NCBI GenBank assembly: GCA_021234155.1
Contig: JAJEKV010000003.1
Span: 28,069,166 to 28,133,165, forward strand
DNA length: 64,000 nt
Origin: Isoetes taiwanensis
Taxonomy: Eukaryota; Streptophyta; Lycopodiopsida; Isoetales; Isoetaceae
Direction of reading: 5' to 3'
This document shows positions 35,110 to 45,734 of the stretch, one piece after another. The notes under the pieces are model-generated. The model was not told the DNA's origin. It did not search any database and saw only the letters and a program-made list of their open reading frames with translations. Both the position numbers and the translations under genes were made by a program. Position 1 is the first letter of the stretch. Each line of letters begins with the position of its first letter.

Positions 35110-36640
35110 ATAGTGCAACAAAGTCACGCTTCTACGTGTAGCTGTGGCGTAACTGATGCTTTAGAATGTAGAAAAGTTTAAGACTGTTGTGCAATTGGGA
35201 ACCCACAAACTGCCATCCTTTTCAGATCAACAGAACTGCAGCTCTTATTCAAGAGCCATCTTCTTCACCAACCTTAGCTCCAATACGTTCCACTGCAATA
35301 ATACCCTGATGGATCTGCTCCAACCCCTGTTTGAGATGAGTGAGCTATGGATGGCAGTTCCAGATTACTCTTTTTTAATCTCTTTTTTTTGGAAGTAACA
35401 GAGACCGACTAATTCCTTCTGTAGTCATCATCAGCAGAAGCAACAATACCAGATTGTTGAAACTATTATATATGCATATGTCTAGCCCTGAACATTCTTC
35501 CCTTCCTTATACTGGAGATACAAAAGAGCTGCAGATGCTATAAGACTCAGAAATAGCTGCAAAATCTGCATCTCAGTTACAACTTTCTTCCACGGTGGGT
35601 CGAATCCCAGACTAGAAAGAAAGAAATAACCATATACAAAGGTTGCGGTAAATGCAAGAAATATGACAACTTGAGAAGATTAAATATATTCAGACCATGA
35701 AAAGGCTTCCAAAGCCACATGAAACAGAGTAATATGACACTTTCGCAGCACCACAACCAGTGTACCCAAAAGTTCATAGATCTTTGAAAGATAATACAAA
35801 ATAAGACCAAAAGAAAACCTTACCAAAGGCTCAAAATCCGACCAGAAAATAGAGCAGTCAAGTTGCCTCATTTTCTTCAATCTCTACTGCTTGAATCTGC
35901 TCCAAAGCCTCTGTTTCTTCATCTTCTTCACACCTGGTGTTATTGTACTACTCCAGACAAGAACATCATCTATAAATTTCGTCTGAAAATGTATAACTGT
36001 GCAACTTGAAAATCAAATAGACTATGAATCTTATAACCCCATCAAATATAGATTTCTATTCTGTTTTGCTCACCTGCGCACCTGTGATTGCCATTGTTGA
36101 TATCTGCAATGAGGGCCATATCTACATAGTCTTTCCATATTTTTTTATTTAAGCATGCACAAAACTACAGACCACCAGAGCCTAAGAGAACAGAGACGGC
36201 CCAATATGCTGCAGATCTTGGCCACTAAGAAAAGCATATATCTTATGATTAGTAATCCCCTGCTATTTGAAGAAACACATGAAACCACAGGCTCATTGCA
36301 GTTCTATTTTCCATCTAATTCTCCTACATGATTATTAAACATAGGCTCCAATTCCATACGAAAAGCTGTCTTCTAGTGCCAAAATACACAGATGCATGCT
36401 CGTTGCATATTGCTAATGCTGAAGAGCAAAACTCATTTAACAATTTATAGACGAATCATCATAGGTGCTACTTAATCATTGACTATAATCCAAGCAAGTA
36501 TTCTGAAACAAAACTGCACAAAACCCCCATTCCAAGTCCGATTTTCCATGCTTGTCTTTCGCTCCAAAATTTGGCCATCTTCTTCTACTGTTTGCAAAAT
36601 CCACCTTCTTCTGCCGTTTTGCGTATGCTATTTCATATCA
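35110..36640. other. no gene recognised
   Basis: Short frames on both strands without motifs. Nothing else identified before the repeat copy B. Confidence 0.25.
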
Positions 36641-36645
36641 TACTG

Positions 36646-38149
36646 TTGGATAGGCATATTGACCCCTTATTCCTTAATCTATACCGTACGTAAAGTTCCT
36701 CGTTTGTGGGGTATGCAAGTATAAAATTTGACAAGATTTGCAAAATACTATAAGATTTCAAGCGGAATACTATATGGTATTGATTTCGTACGTGCAAAAT
36801 ATAATTATGAGGGCTCTCGCTGCCCTACGTCACCCCCCGTGTGAATATGCACCCAAACCAAAGGGGGTTTAAGGGGGATTTTAATTTAAATGTGTTGGAC
36901 CCAATGGTTGTGTTAATTAATGTCAATGGTAGTTATGTGTTGGTTGTTAATGTCAATAGTTGTTATGTGTTGGTTGTTATATGTTGGGGGATTTAAATTT
37001 TATATGTTGGATGTTAATGGTTTGTGTTGCAAAAAAAAATTTTGGCCCCTTCGGGGGCCTTAGGGACGCCACACCCCCAGTGTGACAAAAAATTTAGAAT
37101 TCAAACCAGGAAAAAACTAGAATTCATTTGAGGTTTTCATCACCTGTAGCTTTTGAATTTGGTCACAATAAAACAAATAGAACATAAGTAAAAGTTACCA
37201 TAAAGATAGAGCAGATTGATCCCATTATTCTGAAAGTCATAAAGTTTGCAACACAAAGAAAACCCCCTGTTATTATGCTATATATTGTTACTTCCGCTAC
37301 AACTATTTCTCTTTCACAATGACACCATTGTTTATCAATCCATATGATTTTGGATGCTCCATCTCTAGCTTAAAGATAATGCACGATTCACCTTATCGTT
37401 CGATTAAAGTTCCAAACCTACAATATAAATGCATTCTTGTGGCCACCGTTTGACTGATCCGCGTGACATGGAAAAGGGCGTGGAATAATCCGTCTGTTGT
37501 GTGCATAAGAATCCGTTTGTTGATTGAAGCTAAAGGCTGGCTGCTATGAACAATCCGACAGCCAGGAATATCCAAGAGTTGGAAGCAAACAGAGGATCTA
37601 AACTCTAAACTCTTTTTGAATCTGCAGCAAATCTTAGGAAGGAAACAAAAGGGGTTTTGCAGCACTACATTGTAGAATCAGGAAACCAATACCTTGTAAA
37701 AAAAAACATTATGCTAACTGAAGAAACATTAAAAAACAAATACCTTTGTCAGTGTGAGCAAAAAATTCATCTCGTGGTAGTAAAATCCACTCCAGCAATA
37801 AGAATCCAAGAGGGCAAGTACACATGCACACACATGCACTTGCACTTGCACATGCACAATACACATGCACATGCATATACATGCACATGAACATGCACAT
37901 GCACACACATGCACATGCATGTGCACATGCACATGCATACACATGCGCAGTGTTCATGCACAAACACATGCAGAGAAAGACAACAACCCTCGGATTGTTC
38001 CAACCAACGAAAATCAACGGCCCATAAAGGGTGCACTCTAGAAATACTATTTAGTACACCTCAACGAATACAACAACGAAATCATAGAAAAAGCATGTGA
38101 AAAAGCGTATAAAAATCTAAAAGTAACCCCCTGTTATTTTGCTACATAT
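36646..38149 (+). repeat. 1.5 kb dispersed repeat, copy B
   Basis: Matches 4981-6475 in order and orientation: right half of the long-TIR MITE (36647-36975), GGCCCCTTCGGGG motif (about 37044), TGCTATATAT end near 37285, (CACATG)n tract 37821-37973 and TGCTACATAT end at 38149. The copy begins inside the MITE core, so the break is not at a MITE end. Small indels separate the copies. Confidence 0.75.
37821..37973 (+). repeat. (CACATG)n degenerate tandem repeat
   Basis: Counterpart of 6161-6298 and slightly longer, showing slippage since the two repeat copies split. Confidence 0.85.
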
Positions 38150-38224
38150 TTCATACTGCAGCCATATTCTGTACCTTACTTCATGCCATATCCGCTGTTG
38201 TTCATGCTATATTCTTTGCTGTCC

Positions 38225-38580
38225 ATCTCCGCTCCATGCTAGGGCAGAAAAGAAAACGAAATGGGAGAGGGAAGCTACTTCATGCCATATCCGCTCCATG
38301 CTAGGGCAGAAAAGAAAACGAAATGGGAGAGGGAAGCGACACTGGCGGCGGAAAAGGAAGAAGCCACGCTCTGGCGGAAATGGAAAATAAAATGGGAGAG
38401 GGAAAAAAACGAAATGGGAAAGGAAAGAAAAAAAAGGGGGGAGGAAAACGAAAGTGGAAAAGAAAAAAAGCGGCGTGACGCGAGGGAAAGGGAAAGGAAA
38501 TCAAACCATTTTAAGCACACGGGCGGGAAAAGAAAAAGCGGCAAAAAGTGGCGACGGCGGAAAAAGTTCGCAATCTAATT
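38225..38580 (+). repeat. purine-rich low-complexity stretch
   Basis: G/A-rich DNA with a direct duplication of CCGCTCCATGCTAGGGCAGA (two copies near 38.23 and 38.29 kb). It produces long Lys/Glu/Arg and Phe/Ser frames on opposite strands, which are composition artefacts. Confidence 0.6.
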
Positions 38581-38623
38581 TTGTCCCAAAATTAAGACAT
38601 ATTTTAAAAATATTTGAATGATG

Positions 38624-38724
<101 letters not shown>

Positions 38725-39128
38725 TGTGGAAGCTCATTTGATGAATGGTTTGATGTAGAAGATAATTTGAACGTCTGATAGACCTGATGGTCTCAATAGG
38801 CGTAATAATAAAACATTTCATTTCATCTCCCTCCCTCCCTCCCTCCCCCTCCCTCCCTCCCTCTCTCTCTCTCTCTCTCTCTTTGTTGTGGGCGATCATG
38901 GCGAAATTCAAAAAAACACTGTGAAAAATGTGAGCACTAGAAGTGGCATCGCAGGGACGTCTAAATCAAGCATAGCAAGGGACAAAAGGGCAGATCATGG
39001 GCTCAATCAAGAATCCTGTGTGCTGCTTAGGCTCGTTGGAAAGCTTGTTCTGAGCTCTTTCTGGAGGTGTATAGCATCAGCTACTTTGCATGTGGTTTGT
39101 TGCCGCAAACATCTGATTTTCGGACTGG

Positions 39129-40852
39129 TTCGGATGTCATGGCTCCTGCCAGACAGGCTGATGGGGGATCGATTGAGCCTCATGGCTTGGGGCTGAAGCC
39201 AAGGAAGATGGCGAGGAGGAAGAATCCTCCAAATAAAGGGAAGGGTGCGGGTCTTTGATGCATGAAGAGGCCGGGCTGTAGGAAGTGGCATGCAATTAGT
39301 GGCAGAGTGAGGGAGGTCTTGGAATCCCGCCGGTTGAGAGGTATGTGGATTGCTCTTCCTCTCAATATAATTCGAGAGACCCCGAAGATTGTGTTTTGGG
39401 GACTCGGTCTTGATCCCATCAAGCATGCCCCTTTGGCCCCGGATCTGTGATGCCCTCTTCCCCCCAGGCTCGAAAGGGATCACTTGCTGGTGATGCGCCC
39501 TCTTGTAGGGTGCATATAGCTGATGTGCCTCCTGGGGTGCCCCTGGATACCTCTCAGGAAGCCCCAACTCCTGTACGCCCGGCCTGGCGGAGCAATGACA
39601 CTGTTGCTCGCATCACTCGGCCGGGGTTTTCAGATTGGATCAAGCGCAAGCCTCCGGAGTGTAGGACTGCCCATGTTCAAGAGGCTCTGAAATTTGTGGA
39701 GGATCATCACTCTGTTGACCCAGGTGACTCTTCCGAGACTCCATGGATAGATATTGATCATACCAGACATGTTCAGACCATTGAGAATCTAGTTTCATTT
39801 GCGATATTGGGCTGCTTTACGGGTTACATATTGGACACGAGGAGGTTTAGCTCTTGGCTTGCCGGACATCTGAGGCGGATTGGTTTGCCCAGGTATCAGT
39901 CTCTGAAATTCCTACCAAATAATTTCTTCATAATCATGTTTGAGGCTGAGTCTTCCGTGTGGCAATTGGTTAGTCGGGGGCTGGATACTTTGGGTGAATC
40001 TTTATCAGTATTATACTCCGGCAATGTCCATCAGTTCTTTGACAGTGGTTAAAATCCCATTGGTTCCAGATTCAGGATCTTCCTCCTGATCTGATGGTGC
40101 CTGATTTCTTGGTTTCTATGGCTAATGGCCTGGGTGTATATTTGGCTCATCCTATTGTGCAGGTCCCCAAGATCTGTGTTGCTCTGCCTGCTTTGCAGCC
40201 TGTGCCTACTTCTCTTCCAGTGCATAGTGGTCCCTGGCATTTTCTCTTCCGATTGAAGCTTTTGAATGGCTCTGAGATCCGGCGGATGTTTCCATCTATT
40301 GTGCTACCATCTGACCATGTTGATGATCCTGCTGGTGCTTGTGATGTGGTAGGGGTTGCGGATGCTTATGCAAGGGCCCGGGATTCCTCTGTTCCTGAGG
40401 CAACAGACAGAGGACTCCGTGGTGCAGTGAGTGGAGTTGGACGAGGTGGTGTGGGACGAGGCCGGGGCAGGCTTGCTGCTGGCCGCCCATTGGATGCCGG
40501 GGCTAGGGGACGTGGTGGCTCAGGGGAGGGCTCAGATGATTTGGTTGTGGCTAGGTCTGAGGACAGGGCTGTGGGAGGGGCTGGTGATCCTGGTGGGGAT
40601 GTCCTGGTAGCAGTATGTGCTGAGCATGAGGTGGCTGGAGCAGCCCAGTTGGAGGTAGAGACTAGTGTGGCCCATGACTCTATGGAGGTGCCTGGGGGAC
40701 TTCCAACACGTGTTGGAAGTGGAATCTCACGTAGAGTGGCTGTGGGTCACATTGCTGTGATTAATCCTCTGGCTCTAGATGATGACTCTGTGGAGTGGGC
40801 TGATGGCCTGGTGGGTAGGCATGTGGGGCTGGACACTTCTCCTCCGGGATGA
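39129..40852 (+). pseudogene. LINE ORF1 (DUF4283-like)
   Basis: Frames 39129-39258, 39447-40052 and 40094-40852 together cover ORF1. Recognisable blocks are FTGYILDTRRFSSWLAGHL and NNFFIIMFEAESSVWQLVS (DUF4283-like), then GLGVYLAHPIVQVPKICVAL and LKLLNGSEIRRMFP. The last 170 residues are a Gly/Arg/Ala-rich tail. Changes of frame near 39.26-39.45 and 40.05 kb break it. It is homologous along its length to ORF1 at 12.3-14.1 kb. Confidence 0.75.
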
Positions 40853-42151
40853 ATAGGTCGATCCTTAGTTAGAATGTGGGGGGGGTACGGTCCTCTAGTA
40901 GTAAGAGGGCCCGTGTTTCTTTGGCACTTCGGCAGTTGCGTCCTGATATTGTTTGCATTCAAGAGCATAAGTGTCACAGGGGTGATATGTCTAGGCCGAT
41001 GCCGATCTAGGTAGGGCGAAGCCTTCTGGGGCGCGTGCCGTGATATGACTAGAATGGGAGAGACACCTGTCGCACCATTCTCTGTCCATTCCACTCTGAT
41101 CCTCGCGAGGGCGCGTTCAGAGGCATGGTGTACCACTAACGTGGATGGCTTCTCGCTCAGGTGTCCCGACCCGGATGGGTGAGGACACACCAAAAGGACG
41201 TATGTCTATAAGGTGGGGGAGTAAGATCATATCCAGGAGTAAACTGCGGCTATACATTCTAGGCTCATGAATATGATTGGTAGGCAGTTTGCCTCTATTG
41301 CTTCTTCTTCTGGGCGGACTAGTGGGGGTACTCTTATTGCTTGGAGGATGGATGTGCAGGTCACGTACTCTGCAACAGACAGGTTTGGTCGGTGGGCAAT
41401 CATTAAGTGGTTGGAGGGAGGGCAAGAGTGGGGGATTGTTAATGTTTATGCCCCTAATCAGCCTTCTCAGCGGGGTGCTTTATGGGCCATAGTTCGGAAT
41501 AAGTTGCGAGCCCTTGGTGGGTTGCAGGTCGCTTGGTTGTTGTTAGGGGACTTCAATATGGTAGAGCGAGTAGAGGATCGCTCTGGGTCTGGAACCCAGG
41601 TTATGCACTGGTTTGAGAGGGACCAGTGGTCTCGTTTGTTGCAGGATTTGGCCTTGGTTGAGGTCCCTGGGGACTTGTCTTTCACCTATTGTAATAGACA
41701 GAATGGTGCGGGCCGGGCGTATGCTAGGCATGACCGGTGTTATGCTTCCCCATGCGCACTGGATGGTGTGCCCTCTTTGTGCCGGAATAACATTCTGTCT
41801 ACCTCCATTTCTGATCATTACCCTCAGGTTTTGTCTAGTCAGGGTGCAGTTGCCTCTCGTCCCTCTAAGACGGTGTTTCGTTTGAACACCCGGCTTCTAG
41901 CTGATGCGGATTTCTCGGCCCAGTTCCAGGAGTTGTGGCTTGATACCTTTTCATCTCTAAAGGGTATGTCCGGTATGGTGACTGCGTTGGCTAGGGTGAA
42001 GCGTTTTGCCAAGGTCTTTGGTAGGCAGCGTGTGCAGCAGGAGCGGCAGGAGTTGCATGATCTCTATCAGGAGTTGGAGAGGATTCCGGCGCAGCCTTCT
42101 GATGGCATTAGGGAGAATGCAGTGTTGCAGCGTATTGTTGCTCTAGAGTAG
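40852..42151 (+). pseudogene. LINE ORF2 endonuclease domain
   Basis: ORF2 begins MNRSILS followed by a TAG where the sister LINE has Trp. EHKC lies before the insertion. After it come SSSGRTSGGTLIAW, WGIVNVYAPNQ, WLLLGDFNMVERVED (catalytic GDFN), ARHDRCYA and SDHYPQV (catalytic Asp-His). The frame stays open from 41267 to 42151. Ends in the linker to the RT, with a TAG-closed frame at 42149-42151. Confidence 0.85.
40997..41257. mobile_element. 261 bp SINE-sized insertion in LINE endonuclease
   Basis: A 7 bp direct repeat TCTAGGC flanks the segment (40990-40996 and 41258-41264). Reading across one copy of the repeat, without the segment, keeps the endonuclease frame (GDMSRLMNMIG), so the segment is a clean insertion. 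It is GC-rich with no TIRs, no A-tail and no open frame. A SINE or other small retroelement is likely. I could not identify tRNA-type A/B boxes with confidence. Confidence 0.75.
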
Positions 42152-42156
42152 TTAAA

Positions 42157-42640
42157 GTGCGGGAGGCACGTGTGAAGGCGGCCCTTACCTGGTTGAAGAA
42201 GGGGGACACAAGTTCGTCGGTGTTCTTCAGAGCAGCTAGGCAGCGGCGATATGCAGCATCTATGGCGTCCCTTGCTTTGCCTGATGGCCGGACTTTGGAG
42301 GATCCCACTGATTTGCAGAGGTATGTGCATGCCCATTTCTCCGGGTTTTTCGCACAGCGCACTCTTCCCTATGAGCAGGAGATGCAAGAGCTTGCTTTGG
42401 GGGCTGTTAAGTCATCTATTATGCCTCACCAGTGTGAGAGCTTGGAGCAGGAGATCTCCAGAGAGGATTTAGCGGCGGCATGTATGTGCATGGCCAAGGA
42501 TAAATGTCTTGGACTGGATGGCATCCCTATGGAGTTCTTTCAGACTTATCGGGAGTGGGCTGGTGAGTCAGTGTACCAGGTGTATCTTGAGTTGCTGCAG
42601 TCTTCTCAAATGGAAAGGATCTTGAATACCGCATGCATTT
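42157..42640 (+). pseudogene. LINE RT, N-terminal part
   Basis: Shows AALTWLKKGDTSSSVFFRAA and KDKCLGLDGIPMEFFQ, the start of the LINE RT, and breaks off after SSQMERILNTACISL, just where the PK..D RT motif should begin. Confidence 0.8.
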
Positions 42641-42711
42641 CCTTATATTTTATAACCATCGCATAGATTTATTCTTAAAGTGTACATGTGTTTGAGGAAC
42701 CCATATGGGTT

Positions 42712-43130
42712 GATCAACTAAAAAGGGTCTCTCATACAACTCTCTTCATGGCAGAATGTTGAAGAGGCCAGAAAACATGTCTCTTGTAAAAGAATATCAT
42801 ATGGCACTGTAGTCTTCACTCGTAGGCTATAAGTGAGAAATGATTTTTGCACCCGTTCCAAGCTATCCCAAGCACTAGCATTAATGACATGCCCGAACAC
42901 TTTAAAACTATACAATAAGACATGCTCTACCAAAGCCCACAACAAGTGGGCTTCCCGTGACCAATCATGTTTTTCTGCACTAGTAGTCACATGCTTGGTG
43001 ATCCACTATTTCCAAAGTGTGCTCTTATAAAAATCTACATCGAGGTATTTGTAGCTATCTACAACGTCATCCCCCTAAAACAAAGTTGGAGCAGTATGCT
43101 GAGAAGAGTAAACTACTAAGAGATTGGGTT
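42712..43130 (-). pseudogene. LINE (second lineage) post-RT fragment
   Basis: Minus-strand coding remnant. The part at 43010-43075 matches the YKYLGV region of the RT at 380-440 (shared words TTGTAGCTATCTACAAC). The frame 42718-42990 continues downstream of the RT with SAWDSLERVQKSFLTYSLRVK. It belongs to the same LINE lineage as 328-966 and is truncated at both ends. Confidence 0.65.
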
Positions 43131-43149
43131 CCCGTGGATGTAAAAATTC

Positions 43150-43175
43150 ATCTTATCTTATCTTATCTTATCTTT
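43150..43175 (+). repeat. (CTTAT)n microsatellite
   Basis: About five CTTAT units, right at the boundary between the LINE fragment and the palindrome-bearing gene cluster. Confidence 0.9.
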
Positions 43176-43228
43176 TGGATATTATTGCTTTGGGATGTAT
43201 AATGACAAAAAGCGCGCAAAGCATATAA

Positions 43229-43483
43229 ACCATCATTCAATTAAATTGGGATTATGTCTATTCCAAAATCGCGCCGTATAAGCCTTTCATTGACCATGAT
43301 ATTGAATTAACCACACTTTTGCACTGTGTTCATTTTCGGGCTAGGAAGATGCATTTTATGTTGAAATGCAAAGGCATTCAAATATTCGATGCAAATGACC
43401 CATATTATGACAGAATGTTGGCAATAGAAAAAGTAGGAAATTGCTTATTAATTCGTACATTCACGGACGACAACGAAATCTAA
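43229..43483 (+). CDS. 84-codon frame, unrecognised, possibly partial
   Basis: Open from just after TAA 43226-43228 to TAA 43481-43483. It reads like protein throughout: NWDYVYSKIAPYKPFIDHD, then HFRARKMHFMLKCKG, IQIFDANDPYYDRML and NCLLIRTFTDDNEI. There is no ATG before residue 41, so an upstream exon or a 5' truncation is likely. The first 18 codons match a second locus at 34613-34666. Its stop lies 69 bp before a 31 bp palindrome, with the stop of the convergent 76-aa gene on the other side. I do not recognise the family. Confidence 0.5.
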   Translation, partial: TIIQLNWDYVYSKIAPYKPFIDHDIELTTLLHCVHFRARKMHFMLKCKGIQIFDANDPYYDRMLAIEKVGNCLLIRTFTDDNEI

Positions 43484-43551
43484 ACATTGAAATTGTCGTG
43501 CTTTACGAATAAATAACAGCAAGCAAGTTGCTACAAAACAGAGATTTTCGT

Positions 43552-43582
43552 GGTTCAAATCGCGCGTGGCGCGATTTGAACC
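43552..43582. repeat. GCGCGA-class palindrome between convergent genes
   Basis: Perfect 14 bp arms GGTTCAAATCGCGC and GCGCGATTTGAACC around GTG. It lies between the stop of the plus frame (43483) and the stop of the minus gene (43624), the position expected for a bidirectional 3' hairpin. Confidence 0.95.
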
Positions 43583-43623
43583 GTCATAAATAACGCATTA
43601 TAATAGAACATAAACTTAAAAAA

Positions 43624-43854
43624 CTAATCCGATTCATCGTCGACAGGCGTTGCAGGCGGTCCTGAGATCCTGTCGATCATGAATAAACCATGCTCTGGAT
43701 TCCATATAAGATGGATTACAACATCAAAGGGATCAGGATAGAAGCGGACGGGATTCATAGCAACGACATCAAGCCAGTCCTGAAGTTCTATTTCTAGCTC
43801 GCGGCACCTGCAGAGGTCCGCATGGTTCATCTTGCAGGTAATAGAATGTGCCAT
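43624..43854 (-). CDS. 76-aa acidic protein, unrecognised
   Basis: A complete short ORF from ATG 43854. It begins MAHSITCKMNHADLCRC and ends PPATPVDDESD. The middle reads ELEIELQDWLDVVAMNP and then FDVVIHLIWNPEHGLFMID. No signal peptide or membrane helix. A clear TATA box lies about 60 bp upstream (43911-43918) and a palindrome 42 bp past the stop. It may be a small single-exon gene. Family unknown. Nearby genes on the same strand (split phosphatase, 670-aa protein) suggest it belongs to the same cluster. Confidence 0.6.
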   Translation of the reverse strand: MAHSITCKMNHADLCRCRELEIELQDWLDVVAMNPVRFYPDPFDVVIHLIWNPEHGLFMIDRISGPPATPVDDESD

Positions 43855-43910
43855 AATAACAAGCAGAAGGCGGAGACCGAAGCCGATGGTTTGCCAATTT
43901 CATGCATGCC

Positions 43911-43918
43911 TATTTATA
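43911..43918 (-). promoter_or_regulatory. TATA box of the 76-aa gene
   Basis: TATAAATA on the minus strand, 57-64 bp before ATG 43854, leaving room for a leader of about 30 nt. Confidence 0.6.
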
Positions 43919-44115
43919 CACACCTAAATTATTGACGGTATATACATACAAATTATTGCAAGTATAGCAAACTATACACATAATATAAAAAAACAATACG
44001 TACATAGAACCAATAATGCTGATATAAAAACACAATATATATTCAAAACCTTTCGTGTAAAGTATATTTCATATTCAAAACTTTTTGGAAAGTGTATTTC
44101 CTGTATACATATATA

Positions 44116-44397
44116 TCAAAAAAGTTCTCTTTCTAGAACGATTTTCTCAAGGTCCCTGTCAATTTCCCCTGTCCGATCAAGTTGCGGGTATAATGTTTGT
44201 ATCTCTTCGACCGTTTTTCCTGAAGCTATTTCATGCAAGACACTAACAAAACGAAGCAGGAAGTCATCTTTGTCAAAATCTTGAGGATGATAGGGCGGCG
44301 GATTCAATGATTGTGACTGATTGAAGCAACACTTTAAAGCGTCATCATCCACAATGATCATGCCTTCCTTATCCTCAACACCTAGGGCATCCATCAT
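44116..44397 (-). pseudogene. FCP1/NIF-like phosphatase, C-terminal part
   Basis: Minus frame with GMIIVDDDALKC, the second Asp cluster (motif III, DD) of FCP1/NIF-type HAD phosphatases, followed by a charged C-terminal extension ending LEKIVLEREL. Its N-terminal partner is at 45735-46096, separated by a LINE insertion with an 18 bp duplication. After motif III it has LNPPPYHPQDF, similar to plant NIF-like proteins. It cannot be expressed with its catalytic half unless the LINE is removed by splicing, for which I see no evidence. Confidence 0.7.
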
Positions 44398-45733
44398 TTA
44401 TTTTTATTTTTTTGAAGGACGTCAAGCTTTATTCACCAACTAGAAACCAGAGCAACATAAATGCAAAGACAGGATTATAACCCCAGTGGACAAACCGATC
44501 CAACTGAGCACAACCACCTGCCTATGCAAAAGAATGAATCTGAAGGTAAGTATGCCAGATCAGTACTTTCTTCTCTTGATCAAGAGAAGAACAATTGTAA
44601 GCCATAACAATTTTATCTTGCGCCCACTGAAGAACAACCTCATCTGCAGTATCTATGCCCTTAAAGATAAACAACCTCCTTCTCTTCCAGATTGACCATA
44701 AAAGCCAGCCACATGCGAGATGAAAAGCTCGTTTCCGTTGTTTGGGCCAAGCATCAGGATAGATAGCAAGCAAAATTTGCTGGCTAGATCGAGACGTGCC
44801 AAAAAGGGTCAACAACCAAGACCATGCCTGCCGAAGCCTCTCACACAAGAAAAAACAATGCTCAATACTCTCAACCCTTTGCTGGCATAAAGGGCAGAGC
44901 TCTGAAATCCGATTATCCATTTTATGGACTAACCTGTTGACTCTGAGGCATCTATGGATCACTTGCCACCACAAAACTACTACTTTGGGGTGAAGCAGCT
45001 TATCCCATACCCATATCCAAACACTTTTCCATTGTGGCTGAGGGACCTGAAGATGCCATCTATTAGATGGAGGCAGGATTTCAGAATGCACAAGCAATTT
45101 ATACACGAGAAGACACAAACCGCCTCGGCCGGATATCGATGGCAACCCCATATGACTACCTCAATCTGTGGACCAGAATCCTGTGGCAACAATGCAGCAA
45201 TATGATTCCAGATTACTCTGTCCCATCTGTACAACAAGAACTTTGTTCTAAATGCTTCCCATGACATGAGATGATCAGACTCATACCAAGCTGCAATAGT
45301 ATTGATACCAGCTGCTACCCATCGTCGTTGTGTCTTTGGATGAACAACCACACTTAGAGGCACATTCTCTGGAGTGTCCTGCAAAGGAATCCACCAGCAT
45401 GGAGTGGACAACTGAAGACATGCCTCAGGATTAATATGGAAAAGAGACCTGACAGTGTCCCAAGCCGCAAGCAACCCCTTTAGAAAGGGAGAAGCATTAG
45501 GATACGGATGCATATGATAAAGCAAAGCCCAAGGAAGGAGGGGCTTAATGGAGGCCTTATGAAATGGGAGACAATGCTGAATCGACTGCACCAACAACCT
45601 CAGGCCAGGAGAATCATCCTTACCAATGAAAATCCTCCAAATGAACTTTGATATCATCACCTTGCTTTGGAGGTGAAAATCCAACATACCAAGACCACCA
45701 GCTGCCTTAGGTCTAATGCATTTCGCCCAAGCT
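44398..45733 (-). mobile_element. 5'-truncated LINE inserted in phosphatase gene
   Basis: A 1336 bp minus-strand LINE copy with only the end of ORF2 and the 3' UTR. Frames 44980-45687 and 44522-45151 read AAGGLGMLDFHLQSKVM, LPWALLYHMHPYPNASPFLK and WLLWSIWKRRRLFIFKG. The 3' end is an A-rich tail (T-rich 44398-44413 on plus). It is flanked by an exact 18 bp direct repeat, ACCTAGGGCATCCATCAT, at 44380-44397 and 45734-45751. Perfect TSDs, and only about one frame change in its coding part, indicate a recent insertion. Same family as 30925-31232 and the 8-14 kb LINE. Confidence 0.95.
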
Positions 45734-45734
45734 A

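Larger units (their letters stand above)
38884..42640 (+). mobile_element. L1-like LINE, plus strand, 3' part missing
   Basis: Contains ORF1 (from about 39129 to 40852) and ORF2 (ATG 40852) with endonuclease and the first part of the reverse transcriptase. It stops abruptly near 42640 inside the RT, before the YADD motif. Loss of the 3' end is not the usual 5' truncation of LINE copies, so a later deletion or rearrangement joined it to the sequence that follows. Its codons are GC-richer than in the 8-14 kb LINE. A 261 bp insertion interrupts the endonuclease. Confidence 0.8.

Noticed and set aside
38261-38578. 105-codon Lys/Glu/Arg plus frame and Phe/Ser-rich minus frames
   Set aside because: Purine-rich low-complexity DNA keeps several frames open at once. 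No motif seen.
39007-41425. several antisense frames of 60-186 codons
   Set aside because: They are complements of the plus-strand LINE ORF1 and endonuclease, whose translations show clear family motifs.
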